From assembly GCA_012845835.1 (NCBI GenBank), contig JABAKD010000028.1, forward strand, positions 689,501 to 753,500: 64,000 bases of DNA. The letters are read 5' to 3'. Source of the stretch: Undaria pinnatifida. Lineage: Eukaryota; Sar; Phaeophyceae; Laminariales; Alariaceae. This document shows, piece after piece, positions 40,901-50,999 of this stretch (the stretch's first letter is position 1; each line of letters opens with the position of its first letter). The translations under genes were made by a program, and so were the position numbers. The notes beneath the pieces are model-generated. The model was given only the letters and a program-made list of their open reading frames with translations. It was not told the origin of the DNA and did not search any database.

Positions 40901-43658
40901 AACCGAACAAAGCAGAGCAGGACAGAACAGAACAGAGCCGAATAAAACAAAACAAAACAAAATGAATAAAAACCAAGGTCTTACCACAAACTCAGAACAG
41001 AATATCGCGTACCAGAACAAAACGGTCAACATTGAACAAAACAGAAACAAAACAAATAGTTTACCCCGTCTGTTTTTCGACCGGGGTCAGAAAGCGGGGG
41101 GAGAGCGGAGCAGGGGCTAACCGCCTCACCTTGCGCGCAACGGGAGACATGAACTTGGTTCCGAGGTAGAAGGTCTTGGCGAAGATGCCGGTGATACGCT
41201 CACACTCTTGGTACGCCTGGAACGAAAACAAGAGAAAATTAATACCACGTACGTACCTCTGGCAAACGAACAGAACGAAATAATCTAGCGACACACCAGC
41301 CCGTGCGGGAACACAAGGGCCCACGGTAAGACACTAGGGGAAGAAAATACGGAAGGGTGAAAACATGAATCGATGAAAGCACGCGGCGGCGGCGGCGGCG
41401 GCGACGGCGGCGGCGGCTAATAACCGCAAAAATCGCAGGGCGTCTATACTAGCTGCAGTAGTCCGAGAAAGCTGTCACGGTACCAACATCGAGCCACAGC
41501 AACGGAAAGAGCAGCATAAAAATCAAGTACGAACAAGGAAAACGAAAATACAAGAAGTGTGGCGACGTTAGACCATAATTTACGCTCTTGGAGTCAACAT
41601 CACATCTTCACCGTGCATGCATCTAAGCTTCAACACCGTATATTCTAGTGCACTAACCGGGCCAGGTTCATTGTCCCGGGCTGGGTCGGGTCGGGTCGGG
41701 TCAGGTCGGGCCGGGTCAAGGGGTCCCGACCCGACATTGCCTGACCTGACCCGTGATAGCCGGTCGCCCCGGTGGCGTATCAGGTTATCCACGAGCCTGG
41801 TATAGGTCAGTTTCGTGAGTTCGAATCCCCCCGAGTGCATACTCGTACAAATTCGTGGGGACTTTTTCTTGCGCACAAATTGCCTTGCGGAAAGCGCGAG
41901 AGCGTGAGCTAGCGACACTCGATGAAAAATGGACGAGCAGTGGGATTGCTGAACCCTATGCGCGATAAAAAATTGGAAAGCAAGAACCGGGGAAGGGGAA
42001 GGGACGACACCTGTGACCACGGCTTGCCCAGAAGCTGGAAAGTAGATATGTGCGAAGAAAAAGAAAAAAAAATGAAAAACCTCCTGACCCGGCCCGCGGG
42101 TCCGATACTGACCCGTAAAAAACCGTGGTATATTTCACATCTAACAACACCCGATTTAATACCGTAAAATCGCCAAACTGATGCCTCGGTACATGGTGCA
42201 ACACCCCGAACATACACGTTCAACCTTGACCTGGTTCCACGCCACACATCTACAACATTCACGCGGTTCCACACCATGTATTTTCCCATGTTTGTCGGGC
42301 TAACCATCATTCATGTACCGCGTTCACGTGGTTCAGCACAAACATACTGTACGAACCCTGCTTTCGGGGCCCGTGCATATCTTGATTATAGTATACCGAC
42401 CAAAAAAAACGACGACTATTGCGATATTTTTCAAGCGTCTTACCAGCAGCGTGAGCACGCACGCAGCAAGCATAATAGGATTCAAGCTGTGCCCCTCCCC
42501 TACGAGAGTCTTCGCTTTGTTGCAGTTTTTGGGACAAAACGTTTCTGCTACGTCGTAATGTTGAGAAGTGTTACTAAGTTGCTAGCGTTACGGTTGAGCT
42601 CCTCAAGCGAGTAAGACCTACCTGGTACATGTTAGCCTGGTGCTATTACGAGCACATTTGTTGAAGGACTGGCGCATACAAGTGTTGGTCGGACGGGTTG
42701 CGCGAGCGAATTATCTTCGAGTCAAGTCATGTCTTCGGGGTGAGAGGTTTTAGGTCCTCGCGACACGAGCACAGAACCTTTGTGCTGCACCCCTCACCGT
42801 GGGATGGTTCCGTACCAGTCTTCGCATGGTTGTCGCTACCGTGGGATGGTTCCGCACCAGTCTTCGCATGGCTGCCGCTACTGTGAGATGGTTCCGTACC
42901 AGTCTTCGCATGGTTGTCGCTACCGTGGTATGACTCCGTACCAGTCTTCGCATGGTTGTCGTTCGGAAAACAATTGCATCATCATCAACCACCAGCGGCG
43001 GAGGCCCGTCATCGTCTATTATTTTTCGTCGTCGTCAAAGTTTTCCCTCTCAAGCCCCCAAAACGGGTTATGACTCTACGCACCTGATTCAACACGTACA
43101 TACACAAATATTGCACTTTGCCTGCCGGCGTTACTGTTTTCAAACCCCGGGTGGGTCTGATTCTTCAGGTCATCAGCAAAAATAAAAATGAAAGGACATC
43201 CACTGCTGAGAGCGCCTGTTAATAGCAGCGTGGGGAAGCCGCAATTCGATGCTAGTCGACGAGAGGGAAGAAAGGGCTGTACCCTTCTCGCGAAAAAAAC
43301 GAAAGCGCGTAACGCAGTGGGGCCGGGGGGGAAGAGCCGTATTAGTGACCCTGGATCTGAGTTACGTGTAGGGAGGAAGACGGAGAAAAAAGAAAGCGCA
43401 CAAGATAAGATGGGAGGAGCCAAAAACAAAAAAAAATGTGCAGCGTACAACTGCTTCTAGTTATAGAGCGAATACTCGAGCCCCTTTCCCACGGTGCGTA
43501 GCGCGGAAGTTGACAAAACTCATACTCGTACGAAGTATCACCACATTTATAGTCACCTGGTTCAAAACCATCCTGCGTCGCTGGTTCTCCGCCGGCCCTC
43601 TGGCCAGCTCCAAATTCTTCAGATCGCCGTCCGTCAAACGTTTCGCGTTGTCCACCGC
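34909..43658 (-). CDS. PSY: Phytoene synthase (5' end unresolved)
   Basis: Minus-strand exons in order: 43557-43658, 41130-41216, 40538-40642, 39515-39625, 37726-37940, 36905-36953, 36504-36668, 35895-36038, 34909-35004 (TAG at 34909-34911). They give about 357 residues in one frame; all joins are phase 0 except 37726/36953 (phase 2, restoring Arg). The enzyme condenses two geranylgeranyl diphosphates to phytoene in the plastid, the first committed carotenoid step. Signatures: [32 protein letters not shown] with the first DxxxD motif, [25 protein letters not shown] helix ([12 protein letters not shown]), [14 protein letters not shown] with the second DxxxD motif, and [17 protein letters not shown]. 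Both Mg-binding Asp motifs are intact, so activity is expected. The plastid targeting presequence must lie upstream (see 46071-46235). Flanking introns are repeat-rich. Confidence 0.93.
35080..35475. repeat. Two adjacent pentanucleotide tracts in the last PSY intron
   Basis: GGACAGGACGGGA-type units at 35085-35230 are followed directly by clean (GGTTT)n at 35252-35475 with a GGATT patch in the middle. Both are pentamers; long reading frames across them are artefacts. Confidence 0.95.
35640..35740 (-). pseudogene. Decayed copy of the phytoene synthase exon 35895-36038
   Basis: Minus strand reads [20 protein letters not shown], close to the exon's [20 protein letters not shown]. It extends past the donor (similarity to CACCGTGTTAAC). 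No useful splice borders, Pro and other core residues lost, so it is a relic of a local duplication. Confidence 0.8.
36385..36495. repeat. (GACC)n microsatellite
   Basis: ACCGACCGACCGACCAACCG runs close to the donor at 36503 in the PSY intron 36039-36503. Confidence 0.95.
36938..36952 (-). other. Second Asp-rich motif of phytoene synthase
   Basis: DVGED, in a 49-base micro-exon (36905-36953) whose first base completes an Arg codon. Confidence 0.9.
36957..37075. repeat. (GGT)n microsatellite
   Basis: GGTGGTGGTGTTGGTGG units directly behind the acceptor of the PSY micro-exon; on the gene strand this is an ACC-rich tract that replaces a normal polypyrimidine stretch. Confidence 0.95.
38330..38404. 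mobile_element. Divergent TTAA-family MITE fragment
   Basis: AACCCCTTCACCGCTGCACC, CGTTTTTTGGGGGAAACTAG and AATACAATGGGGG align with the MITE body, but the TTAA borders are lost. Confidence 0.5.
38591..39005 (+). repeat. Tandem array of about 135 bp units, CATCTTTGCAAGCTG family
   Basis: Units start at GTCAGCTGTGAGTTCGACGA (38592), at 38728 and, strongly decayed, near 38899. Each has CTCATCTTTGCAAGCT about 40 bases in, then AGTAAGTTTT(C)ATGA(A/G)TCAAAAC. Here the family is direct-tandem rather than inverted. Confidence 0.85.
39245..39420 (+). repeat. Dispersed repeat R6, copy 1
   Basis: GGCCTTAGGTACGCAACGAG, GCGATGATTTTGG-like, GTCATTCAGAAAAAAAAATC and CGTAGCATGCG also occur in order at 48868-49025. 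A-runs separate the conserved words. Confidence 0.8.
40280..40530. repeat. C-rich tract in PSY intron
   Basis: Near-continuous C/A/T with runs of 10-14 C; on the gene strand it is G-rich and lies downstream of the donor at 40537. Confidence 0.8.
40592..40606 (-). other. First Asp-rich motif of phytoene synthase
   Basis: DDIVD (usual DELVD). These aspartates bind the Mg ions that hold the substrate diphosphate. Confidence 0.9.
41650..41760. repeat. CGGGTCGGGTC palindromic relic
   Basis: GGGTCGGGTCGGGTC is followed by its inverse GGGTCCCGACCCGACATTGC; the same words form the subterminal repeats of the hAT element at 7169-8798. A second scrap lies at 42085-42115. No CAGGG ends or duplication found here. 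Confidence 0.6.
41764..41835 (+). repeat. tRNA-like segment, probably a SINE head
   Basis: TGGCGTATCAGG fits a pol III A box and GAGTTCGAATCCC a B box about 40 bases later. The acceptor arms do not pair, so it is not a functional tRNA. Confidence 0.5.
42796..42963 (+). repeat. Four exact-length 42 bp tandem units
   Basis: Units at 42796, 42838, 42880 and 42922 each read ACCGTGGGATGGTTCCGTAC plus CAGTCTTCGCATGGTTGTCGCT-like ends, with 1-4 substitutions and no indels. 42 is a multiple of three, so every frame repeats a 14-residue unit, but nothing shows it is translated. Located in the PSY intron 41217-43556. Confidence 0.95.
43245..43390 (+). repeat. Dispersed repeat R5, copy 1
   Basis: CTAGTCGACGAGAGGGAAGA, GCAGTGGGGCCGGGGGGGAA and ATTAGTGACCCTGGATC match 47745-47955 (+) and 61110-61235 (-). 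Confidence 0.8.
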
Positions 43659-43683
43659 CTGTACCACGAGATACCAAAATTAA

Positions 43684-43905
43684 AATCACATCGCACCATG
43701 TCACATCGGATTACGTTTACGTCACGTTCAACAAAATTTACATAAAAACCAGCATCACATTGCATCATACCGAATGTCGCATGACATCAAAGTGTCGCAT
43801 GACATCAGCGTCAAATCGCATCACATCAAAACGTCGCATGCCATTGCATGCTATCAACAGGTCACATCACATCACACCACCTCACATCACAGTAGAGCCT
43901 GAGTT
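43684..43905 (+). repeat. CACATCACATCG degenerate repeat
   Basis: Short words CATCACATCG, GTCGCATGACATCA repeat irregularly; the same family reappears at 44750-44850. Confidence 0.8.
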
Positions 43906-44875
43906 AACGTCGTAACGATCCAAAAAAAAAACAATTTGGAAAACTGAATATTCTAATGTTGGACTTGATTGGTCTAATAAACAAATAATACGCACCTGCA
44001 CACAAGACTATGATTTCGGCATTTGTGAAATTGGATATGGACGAAAGAGACAACAAGTACCAAAAGCCTTTTGCTCGAAATCAAATCCAATTAGAGAGTT
44101 GGCCCAACATGACATGGCATGTTTACGGTGGGATAACACACCCGGGACAGCCTGACGCGATCTTTGGCCGCGTCGACGACCACGATTGAGGCGACAAAAC
44201 GCGAACCTCAACGAGGGACGACCGGGGCCATAGCCGCGCCTACGCCTACAGACCATAGCACAGCGTATCCCGGCGGTGGCGCTTCTCAAAAGATCATGGC
44301 GGCCGCGAGCCCAATTTTTCAACCAACTCGATCGACCAAGACACACTAAAACCACCCCATCGAGCCAAAAGCGCAAGTATTCGCTCAAGAGTCCGATAAC
44401 TTCATCGCCGCCGCTGTTGCGCGCGCCGCGTTTTAGAGCTCCCTCCGCCCACACTAGAGATTCTGAGGGTGATAGCTTGCTAGCCTGGGCCACCAAAAAA
44501 AAGTGGAGGCCGGCGGCGGCGCACACGCGACGGCGCGTGCCGTCGCTCTCGTCTACTCTCGTTGGTGTTCGGTGTTCGCCACGAGGGCGTTGTGTGACTT
44601 GCTGCGCTATTCCGATAACTTAAATATTTGAAGGCTCCTTTCCTGATAGGAAGCAAAACAGTTTTTATTCGCAAAAAACTCAAATCCAATTCTGGAAAAT
44701 ACTTTTTTACCAATATTTTTTCAATGGTTAAGCCAGCGAGGACCTTACATCACTTCACACCCACATCAAAAGTCGCAGAAGCATCACATACAAAGGACGC
44801 ATCACATTAACAAGACGTCGCATCACATCACGTCACATAAACTCACACAACATCAATAGGTCCCCTCATCCAGAA

Positions 44876-44953
44876 CCCCTCCAGGGTCTCAAAACCCCTC
44901 CCTACACTGATTCCAATAATTGTCCTAACAAAGGGTTTTCAGCTGTAGAGGCG
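44876..44953. mobile_element. Degenerate TTAA MITE (78 bp)
   Basis: Body CCCCTCCAGGGTCTCAAAAC, TTCCAATAATTGTCC and GGGTTTTCAGCTGTAGAGGC is recognisable; flanks AGAA and TTGA are worn TTAA. Confidence 0.65.
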
Positions 44954-46070
44954 TTGAATCCCCCGCCCCCGCCGACGCCGTCAAACGCGCTACCACTCAA
45001 GTCTTCACTCCTGTCCAATACTTCGCGCCCCGCTTCCGGCACTCAACTCGAACGATAAAACATGCCGTCCTGTCTTACCCGTCCTTAAATTTTCTTGTTT
45101 CTTTTCCAGACAGCTTAAGACCGTCTTGCTGATGAGCATGGACTAGAATATAATATAACGATGAGTTCATACTTCGTATTAGAACAACAAAAACTTCAAC
45201 CGCATACTCGTACACGGCATGTTTCATGCCCGCCTCTCCCCCCCCCCCCCGCCGATGGCAGATCCTCAAGAGGTCAACAAAACTCCCTCACCGTGCCATC
45301 CCCACCCTTGACCCCTCTCACCGTGACTCCCACATTGAACCCTCTCCCCGCCCCTGCACACCAAATCATACAATCCATATTACACGTCACGACCGCAATA
45401 AACGAACTACTCCAACCTAAAAGATGCCTCGAATAATGACACGAGCAAGAATAACAACACCCGGCAAGACACCCCAGCGGTATCGCACGCCATCCACCAC
45501 GAGTAGAAACCCTCACCTCCGACCCCCACTCCCCCCACCCCCCCGACCCCCACCCCACTCCCACCCCCCACCCTCACCCCTATCACCCTCTACCCCACCC
45601 CACTCCCACCCCTCACCTCCCACCCTACCCCATCCGTAACAACACCCCCACCCCCCGCGCCGCCCCTTACCGCCCACCTCCACCCCCTCGCCCCACCCCG
45701 ACTTCTCTATAAAGTAGTTCATTGGGCTGCTGGAACAAATGCTAACGACCCATCCGAAAAACGCCTTATAATGCACCTCCGGCACTCATTCTTGCCCCCA
45801 CCGCCGACCCCCAACCCCCACTCCGACCGCACTCCCACCCCCCAGCCCTCATCCCTACCCCAACCCCTGCTCCTCGCCTTCATCGCTGCTGTGCCCGTGC
45901 TGGCACTCCCAACCCCACCCTCACATGCACCTACCATCCTTACCCCCACTACCTCTCCCCACCCCCACCGTCGACCCCGACCACCCTCCTATCCCCAACC
46001 TTCACCCCTCACCCCATACCCCCCACCCTGTCTCTTCACCCCCACCCCTGCCCCCAATCCTGATCCTCAC
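44954..46070. other. Possible intron of PSY, C-rich
   Basis: C/A/T-only stretches at 45280-45700 and 45785-46060. A piece at 45857-45912 resembles 46050-46110 (GCTGCGCCCGTGCTGG versus GCTGTGCCCGTGCTGG), a small duplication. No other exon is convincing. Confidence 0.5.
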
Positions 46071-46235
46071 CGCTGCGCCCGTGCTGGTGGACATGCGGAC
46101 GGCCGAGACGCTCCTTGCCTCCCCCCTCGCCGCCTCCCCTCGAGCTCGCAACCAGGAGGAACCCCCACTCCATCGCCCCACATGGCGCTGTCCCCGGGTC
46201 CCCGTCGCCACAGCCGCCGTCGCCCTCACGTCCAC
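46071..46235 (-). other. Candidate upstream (targeting) exon of phytoene synthase
   Basis: Minus strand: acceptor GGCAG|GTGGAC, 55 open codons rich in Arg, Ala, Ser, Gly with few acids (for example SVSAVRMSTSTGAA), then donor GCG|GTGAGG, both phase 0. It would join in frame to the exon at 43658. It could be part of a plastid transit peptide, but the only support is composition and splice signals. A start codon with a signal peptide was not found. Confidence 0.35.
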
Positions 46236-46259
46236 CTGCCCTCGTGAAACGCACATGTA

Positions 46260-46680
46260 GAAAAAGTGGGCATTGGGAGGCATTTTCCATTAGGGGAATG
46301 GGGTTATTGGTGAGGGGGGGTACCTGCCCCCACACAAAGTGGGTATGGGGAGGCGCTTTGCCATAGGGAGGGGGGGGGGGGGGGTTCCTCCACACACACA
46401 CACAAAATGGGCATTGGGAGGCGTTTTGCAATAGGAGAATGGGGTTTTGATGGGACGACATGGGTGTTTACTTCCCTCGCGACACACACACAAAGTGAGC
46501 ACTAAGAGGCGTTTTGCACTAGGGGACTGCGGTTATTGGGGGGATGGGGGGGGGGGAGTTTACGTGGAGACTCGGGATATGGAGGAGGGGGGGGGATTGC
46601 CTGTCCCCACGACACAAACAAAAAGGGCGAGTTGTGCGGCGTTTTGCGCGGGGGGACGGGGGACTGGACTGTATTACTGC
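46260..46680 (+). repeat. Tandem array of about 95-115 bp units
   Basis: Units contain CACAAAGTGGGCATTGGGAG and GCGTTTTGCAATAGG, then GGGGTTATTGG; five variants with (CA)n spacers of different length. Confidence 0.85.
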
Positions 46681-47744
46681 AGAACAGGCGTCACAAGACA
46701 TGACAGCCAATTTGACCGCCCTTAGACCGTTCCTAGTGGAAAGCCGATGCTTAGTTAAAAGGTTGAATTTCCGAATATACCAGCCAAACTTTCGCCCAGT
46801 GGATGGTTGTCTGTGGGCCCGAATTTTTTGTTCAATGTTCCAATTTTCCGGAAAAAATGATCATCTTGGATTAGAAGCGGCGAGATTTCGTGTCGTCCAC
46901 ACACTTCGCTCGACCAAATCAACGACATCGTCGGGAGATCTGCACGTGGCGAGCTCGTTAGGGGCTCCGACCCACCCTTGGTGTGCAGTGCTCACACTAT
47001 CGCAGGTCATGCATGGCAGGCGCCCACCAGACTGCTGCTAAAAATACATTTGGTGGAGGCTGTGTAGAAAACCGATTCAAAAACTCTCGATCGTCCCCCA
47101 ACGGGCAAAAACTACATATTCGAGAGCAGTAGAGGGAAGACCACAGGACAACACGGGCAACCTCTCGCGCCCTGGCGCAAGGATCAACACGAAGTTGTCG
47201 GCGCTGTCACTTAAACGCATGTGGCCTTGTCCGGAACGAAGAGGGCTGGCCGTGGCTTGTCTCTTACCTTGAGATCGAACGCCAATCGTGGTTGTTGGAC
47301 AGCGCTGACCGAGGCTTTGATACAAAAATAGGGAAATGCACCACTCGACAAAAAAAAGAATTAGTTGTACTTTTGCTACGATCGTTATTTTTCACGGAGC
47401 GACGGTACCGCAATCTCTTTCAACAAAATATTTTCAAAAAAAAACTGGAACTTCTTTGGTCAAACTATCGCCTTGCCATAAGCAACGGCGGTCTTGACTC
47501 CGTTTTTTATTCTATTTTGGACGCTCCTAAGTCGAGTGCCCTAATGTACCTGCACGTATCATCTATTAATAGTTCGTACGTAGGAGTAGTCAAACACAGA
47601 AAAAAAAAAACTAAGCTGTCTCAAGTGATGTCCTATCAAGTCCTACTATTAACACTTGTCCTGCCTGAAGCCACGAAAACAAAATTGAGACAAAGAAACC
47701 GCCACTGACCACTAGCATCAACCGTTACCCACATGATTCCATGC
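46681..47744. other. Gene-free stretch
   Basis: No exon, RNA gene or repeat recognised. Open frames of up to 138 codons (47292-47708, +) lack any family features. Confidence 0.5.
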
Positions 47745-47955
47745 GAGTCGACGAGGGAAGAAAATTGCTGGAATCTTCGCGCGACAAAAATGAAGGCACG
47801 TACCTTTTTTTTTTTTTTTTTTTTTTTTTATCCTCCGGCAGATGGGGAAAAATAGAGCTTTAGCTCACCACACTTCCGCGTATTTTCATACGCGTACCGA
47901 AGGCACGTACCGTAGTGGGAAGGGGGGAGAAAAGCCTGCTTAGTGACTAAGAGAA
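47745..47955 (+). repeat. Dispersed repeat R5, copy 2, interrupted by a retroposon
   Basis: GCGAGTCGACGAGGGAAGAA at the start and CCGTAGTGGGAAGGGGGGAG, CTGCTTAGTGACTAAG at the end are contiguous in the other R5 copies. Here they are split by the insertion at 47805-47898. Confidence 0.85.
47805..47898 (-). mobile_element. Short poly(A)-tailed retroposon, copy 1 (94 bp)
   Basis: Identical 13-base duplications GAAGGCACGTACC flank it (47792-47804 and 47899-47911). The plus strand begins with 25 T, that is, a 3' poly(A) on the minus strand, then ATCCTCCGGCAGATGGGG and AGCTTTAGCTCACCACAC. These are hallmarks of LINE-driven retroposition: SINE or 5'-truncated LINE tail. The 5' part can fold (CGCGTATTTTCATACGCG). 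Confidence 0.88.
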
Positions 47956-48860
47956 AGCAAAAGTACGAAGGTAATAGAAGGGATGAGCAACAACAAAAGC
48001 TTCACCCAGCGCTGTTGTTTCAGGTGCTTGCTATTGCTTGCTATGAGCATACAGCAGCAGTGGTCCCTTTAGAGTGCCGGAATGTGTTAGCCGAAAATAC
48101 CGGCACTACAGCAGCAACAACCGGCACCACTCCGCATACTGCCAATATACCCATAGTATATAGCTACGAATGATGTAGGGGGAGGCAAAAGGGAGATGGT
48201 TGGCAGAGGGTCATAGAAGATGCAAGTATACTCCTGCTTTATGGAAGGATGTTAAATTTATATCGGAACGACATCTGATCTACTGATGCGCTTTAGTGTC
48301 CGAGAGCAATACTACTGCTATTAATAATGATACTCATCAACACCCTGCACATCCAGTGTTCGTTCCGAGTCTTCATGCTAAGAGACTATGTCTAGGGAGA
48401 CGCGCTACGCACGCATGGCAAACAAACCTACGAGGTACGATACGACAGCGCAGGTCCGCCCATAGACACCTCCCCCGTTATTCACAGGCATTTCCATGGA
48501 CAAGCCAAGCTACAACAAACACGACAACGGGATACCAGGCAACTCATACCTGAACGCAACCAATCAACCGTCAATCGCAGAAGAAAAAAAAAGCTGCTGG
48601 TGAGTACGAGCGAGTACGGTAGTGCATACGCACAACACCTACCAGGAAAACTGCAAGTACGCAGAAGCCGAATACCCTGAAAAAGCACACCAGGTAGGTT
48701 CTGGTGCAAGTAGAGCAAGCCTTGGCGGCTCAGCCATGCCATTGGCGACGCGTGCTACGCCAAAGGTGCCACTTTTTTTTTCTGAGGTTTTCTCAATCTG
48801 GGGCGCGTAAAAGACACTCTCCCAAGAACTGATCGTATGGAGAGAAAAAAAAAAAAACGC
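47956..48860. other. Gene-free stretch
   Basis: Nothing recognised apart from short A-runs. An 85-codon frame at 48296-48553 has no family features. Confidence 0.5.
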
Positions 48861-48867
48861 TACCAGG

Positions 48868-49025
48868 TATTTACCGGAGGAAAAATCCCATGGCCTAGGT
48901 ACACAACGAGAATCACGAAAAAAAAATGGCCTGTTTGCGATGATTTTGGGTTAAGGAGCTCCGTCATTCAGGGAAAAAAAAATCGCCAAAACGTGCTCTA
49001 CCTCTATCGTAGCATGCGTCTGAAG
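48868..49025 (+). repeat. Dispersed repeat R6, copy 2
   Basis: GGCCTAGGTACACAACGAGA, GCGATGATTTTGGGTTAAGG, TCATTCAGGGAAAAAAAAAT and ATCGTAGCATGCG match copy 1 at 39245-39420. Confidence 0.8.
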
Positions 49026-49375
49026 AAAAAAAAAAAATGCCACACAATTTAAGCCATTCGCCTCTGCGCCTTTGGAACTGTACCCGCGTTCCTTAAGAAC
49101 AACGTACTTCGAGATACCCGAATGTGTGTCAACATTTGCTTGATATAAGGGAGTGCTTGTTGAGCCACTTTGAATCACGCGATTCAAGTAGCTAGCCCAG
49201 CAAGCAGTTAGTTGCCTCGAACGGACAAAATATACCAGGTATATTTTAGGGTTCGGTCATGACCTCGTCAGCATCGACATCGGGGGCACTCCCCTCGCCA
49301 CGCACTAGCACACACCCAGGAACACGTTGTGATAATTATTTAGCTCACAAGGACCTACCGTCCAGGTACGATAAA

Positions 49376-49448
49376 TAATTGCTCGCGACAGTCGAACCCG
49401 CGCACAATATTTTGTTAGAAACATGCGCTACCCACTAGACTACTTAGT
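49376..49448 (-). repeat. tRNA-like segment, probably a SINE head
   Basis: Minus strand TAGTCTAGTGGGTAGCGC (A box) and GCGGGTTCGACTGTCG (B box) lie 30-odd bases apart. The anticodon and acceptor stems do not pair properly. TAGTCTAGTGGG is shared with 60901-60955. Confidence 0.5.
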
Positions 49449-49469
49449 CACGTAATTACAGCGGTTTTA

Positions 49470-50620
49470 AGTAAGGTAACGGCCTTAAATGCCTTACAAA
49501 ACGCCTGAGGTTTCGCCTTACGGCTTTCCTTGCCTTTGAGTGAGATGAGCCCCCCCCCGTTATGCGGCCCCAAACCCCGGCTTCAGGGAGTTCGTGCGTA
49601 AAACGGCGGTATTTTAGAGCACAACCCATGCCTCATCCTTCAGTCTCTTTTCTAGCGTGCTGCTTTGCCTTGCGCAACATAGGCAAATAAGGCGCCAACC
49701 AGCGTCTAAGCCAAACCTCTCCAGCGAAAGGGCTGAAAGTAGGCCTGTAAGTTGGCTTGACGTCTGTCATGGTCGTCATTTGTAGTCGGGTGGCCAAGTA
49801 AGCCAACCAGCTGACTGTTCGTAGTCTTTCTGGACTAAAAAAAAATTGCGAGCCATAAATGCATTGGTCTGATACAAAGAGGTATAACTAAAAATTACCG
49901 CAAGGAACTGCTGAAACGGTAATTACCTTGCCAACAAATCCCTGGTCGGCTCACGGACGGATGTTTGAATATATCGAAACGGCACCTACGCTATGTTGTA
50001 GGAGGGCAACATTCTACGACTATCAGTATAGTCAGCCAACTCAGCCCTAGCTGTAAGCCAAAAAGTAAGGCATGGCAGTACAGGCTTGGCCCGTCAGCCA
50101 GCTATGAGCTATGAGCCCCCCTCCCTCCCGTAGGTGGACCGCCATGCCACTCGCCGAACACCTCACGGCGCTTCGCGATTGGTGCACGCGATGTCGGCCT
50201 AGTCAGTGGAAACCCGACGTGCTCCGTCCCAGCATTGTAGGGATGCGAAGGTCTAGTAGCTATGGTTATAGGACATCTACTATACATGAACAGATTACAC
50301 TCTCCCGTCGGTGGCCCCGAGCCCCATTTTCAGGGGGGTTCATGTTTACAGCGGCATTCATCAAACAGCGTCTAAGGCAACACTCTCCTGGCAAAAGGGC
50401 TCGGCCCCTCAGCCTATGAGTTATGAGTCTCCGCGTAGGGTGGCCCCGAACCCCGTTTTAGGGAGTTAGTGTACACAGCGGCGTTTTTTGAGCGCACAAA
50501 ACGTGCCTTATTTCTCCCTTCCAAGCGCAAGTACGTTGTCTCACGCAAGTAAGGCACGCAGGGCACCAAACAGGGTCTAAGGCAAGCTTCTGTTGCGAAG
50601 GGGAGGTAAGGCAAAAAAAA
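49470..50620 (+). repeat. Three direct copies of repeat R7 with an R3 insertion between
   Basis: Copies near 49563-49745, 50308-50405 and 50442-50605 share GGCCCC(A/G)A(A/G)CCCC..TTCAGGG, CAGCGGC(A/G)TT, CAAACAGCGTCTAAGGCAA and GCGAAAGGG-like words. The spacer between copies 1 and 2 holds R3 at 50140-50255. TAAGGC words are frequent throughout. Confidence 0.7.
50140..50255 (+). repeat. Dispersed repeat R3, copy 3
   Basis: CACTCGCCGAACACCTCACG, TTGGTGCACGCGATGTCGGC and GGAAACCCGACGTGCTCCGT match 29455-29565. Confidence 0.88.
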
Positions 50621-50880
50621 AACGTAGCATGGCCGTAACATAGCAACATAGCGTTAGAGAGCCCTCGGCATTTAGCTAACATCCTAACAGAGCGCTACTT
50701 CGCGACCAGTCCAGATTGTAACTTAGCTAACGTACATTGAGTGTTACGTTGTCCGAACCTAAGGAAGCATGAGGGGGGGGGTTGAAAACGTTCGAATTAC
50801 ATGAGGTCAAGTGTTTATGGAAAACGCCAAAACCACTATTAACCTTGCGTTAGAGGGTTATGGCCGGAGCTTCCTATTAA

Positions 50881-50962
50881 CCCCTTTGGGGCCCCCGAAC
50901 CCCTCTCTATACTAAATCCAAGTAATTTTGTCCCCAAAAAGGGGTTTCCAGTTGTAAAGGGG
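50881..50962. mobile_element. TTAA MITE, 82 bp, well preserved
   Basis: TTAA at 50877-50880 and 50963-50966. Ends CCCCTTT and AAAGGGG are perfect inverted repeats. The inner part CTATACTAAATCCAAGTAAT, TTTGTCCCCAAAAAGGGG and TTTCCAGTTGTAAAGGGG is shared with the other copies. Confidence 0.92.
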
Positions 50963-50999
50963 TTAACCAACATCACGTTCGCAAGTGAGCGGATCTGGG

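Noticed and set aside
41650..41760. A second hAT copy
   Set aside because: It has the CGGGTC words but neither CAGGG ends nor an 8 bp duplication.
42796..42963. A CRISPR array
   Set aside because: Contiguous 42 bp units without spacers in a eukaryotic intron.
44008..44526. A 172-codon minus-strand frame as the phytoene synthase N-terminus
   Set aside because: No acceptor or donor joins it in phase to the exon ending at 43658, and it shows no signal or transit peptide.
47077..47325. An 82-codon minus-strand frame upstream of phytoene synthase as first exon
   Set aside because: No targeting character and no matching donor.
49376..49448. A functional tRNA gene
   Set aside because: A and B boxes are present but acceptor and anticodon stems do not pair.
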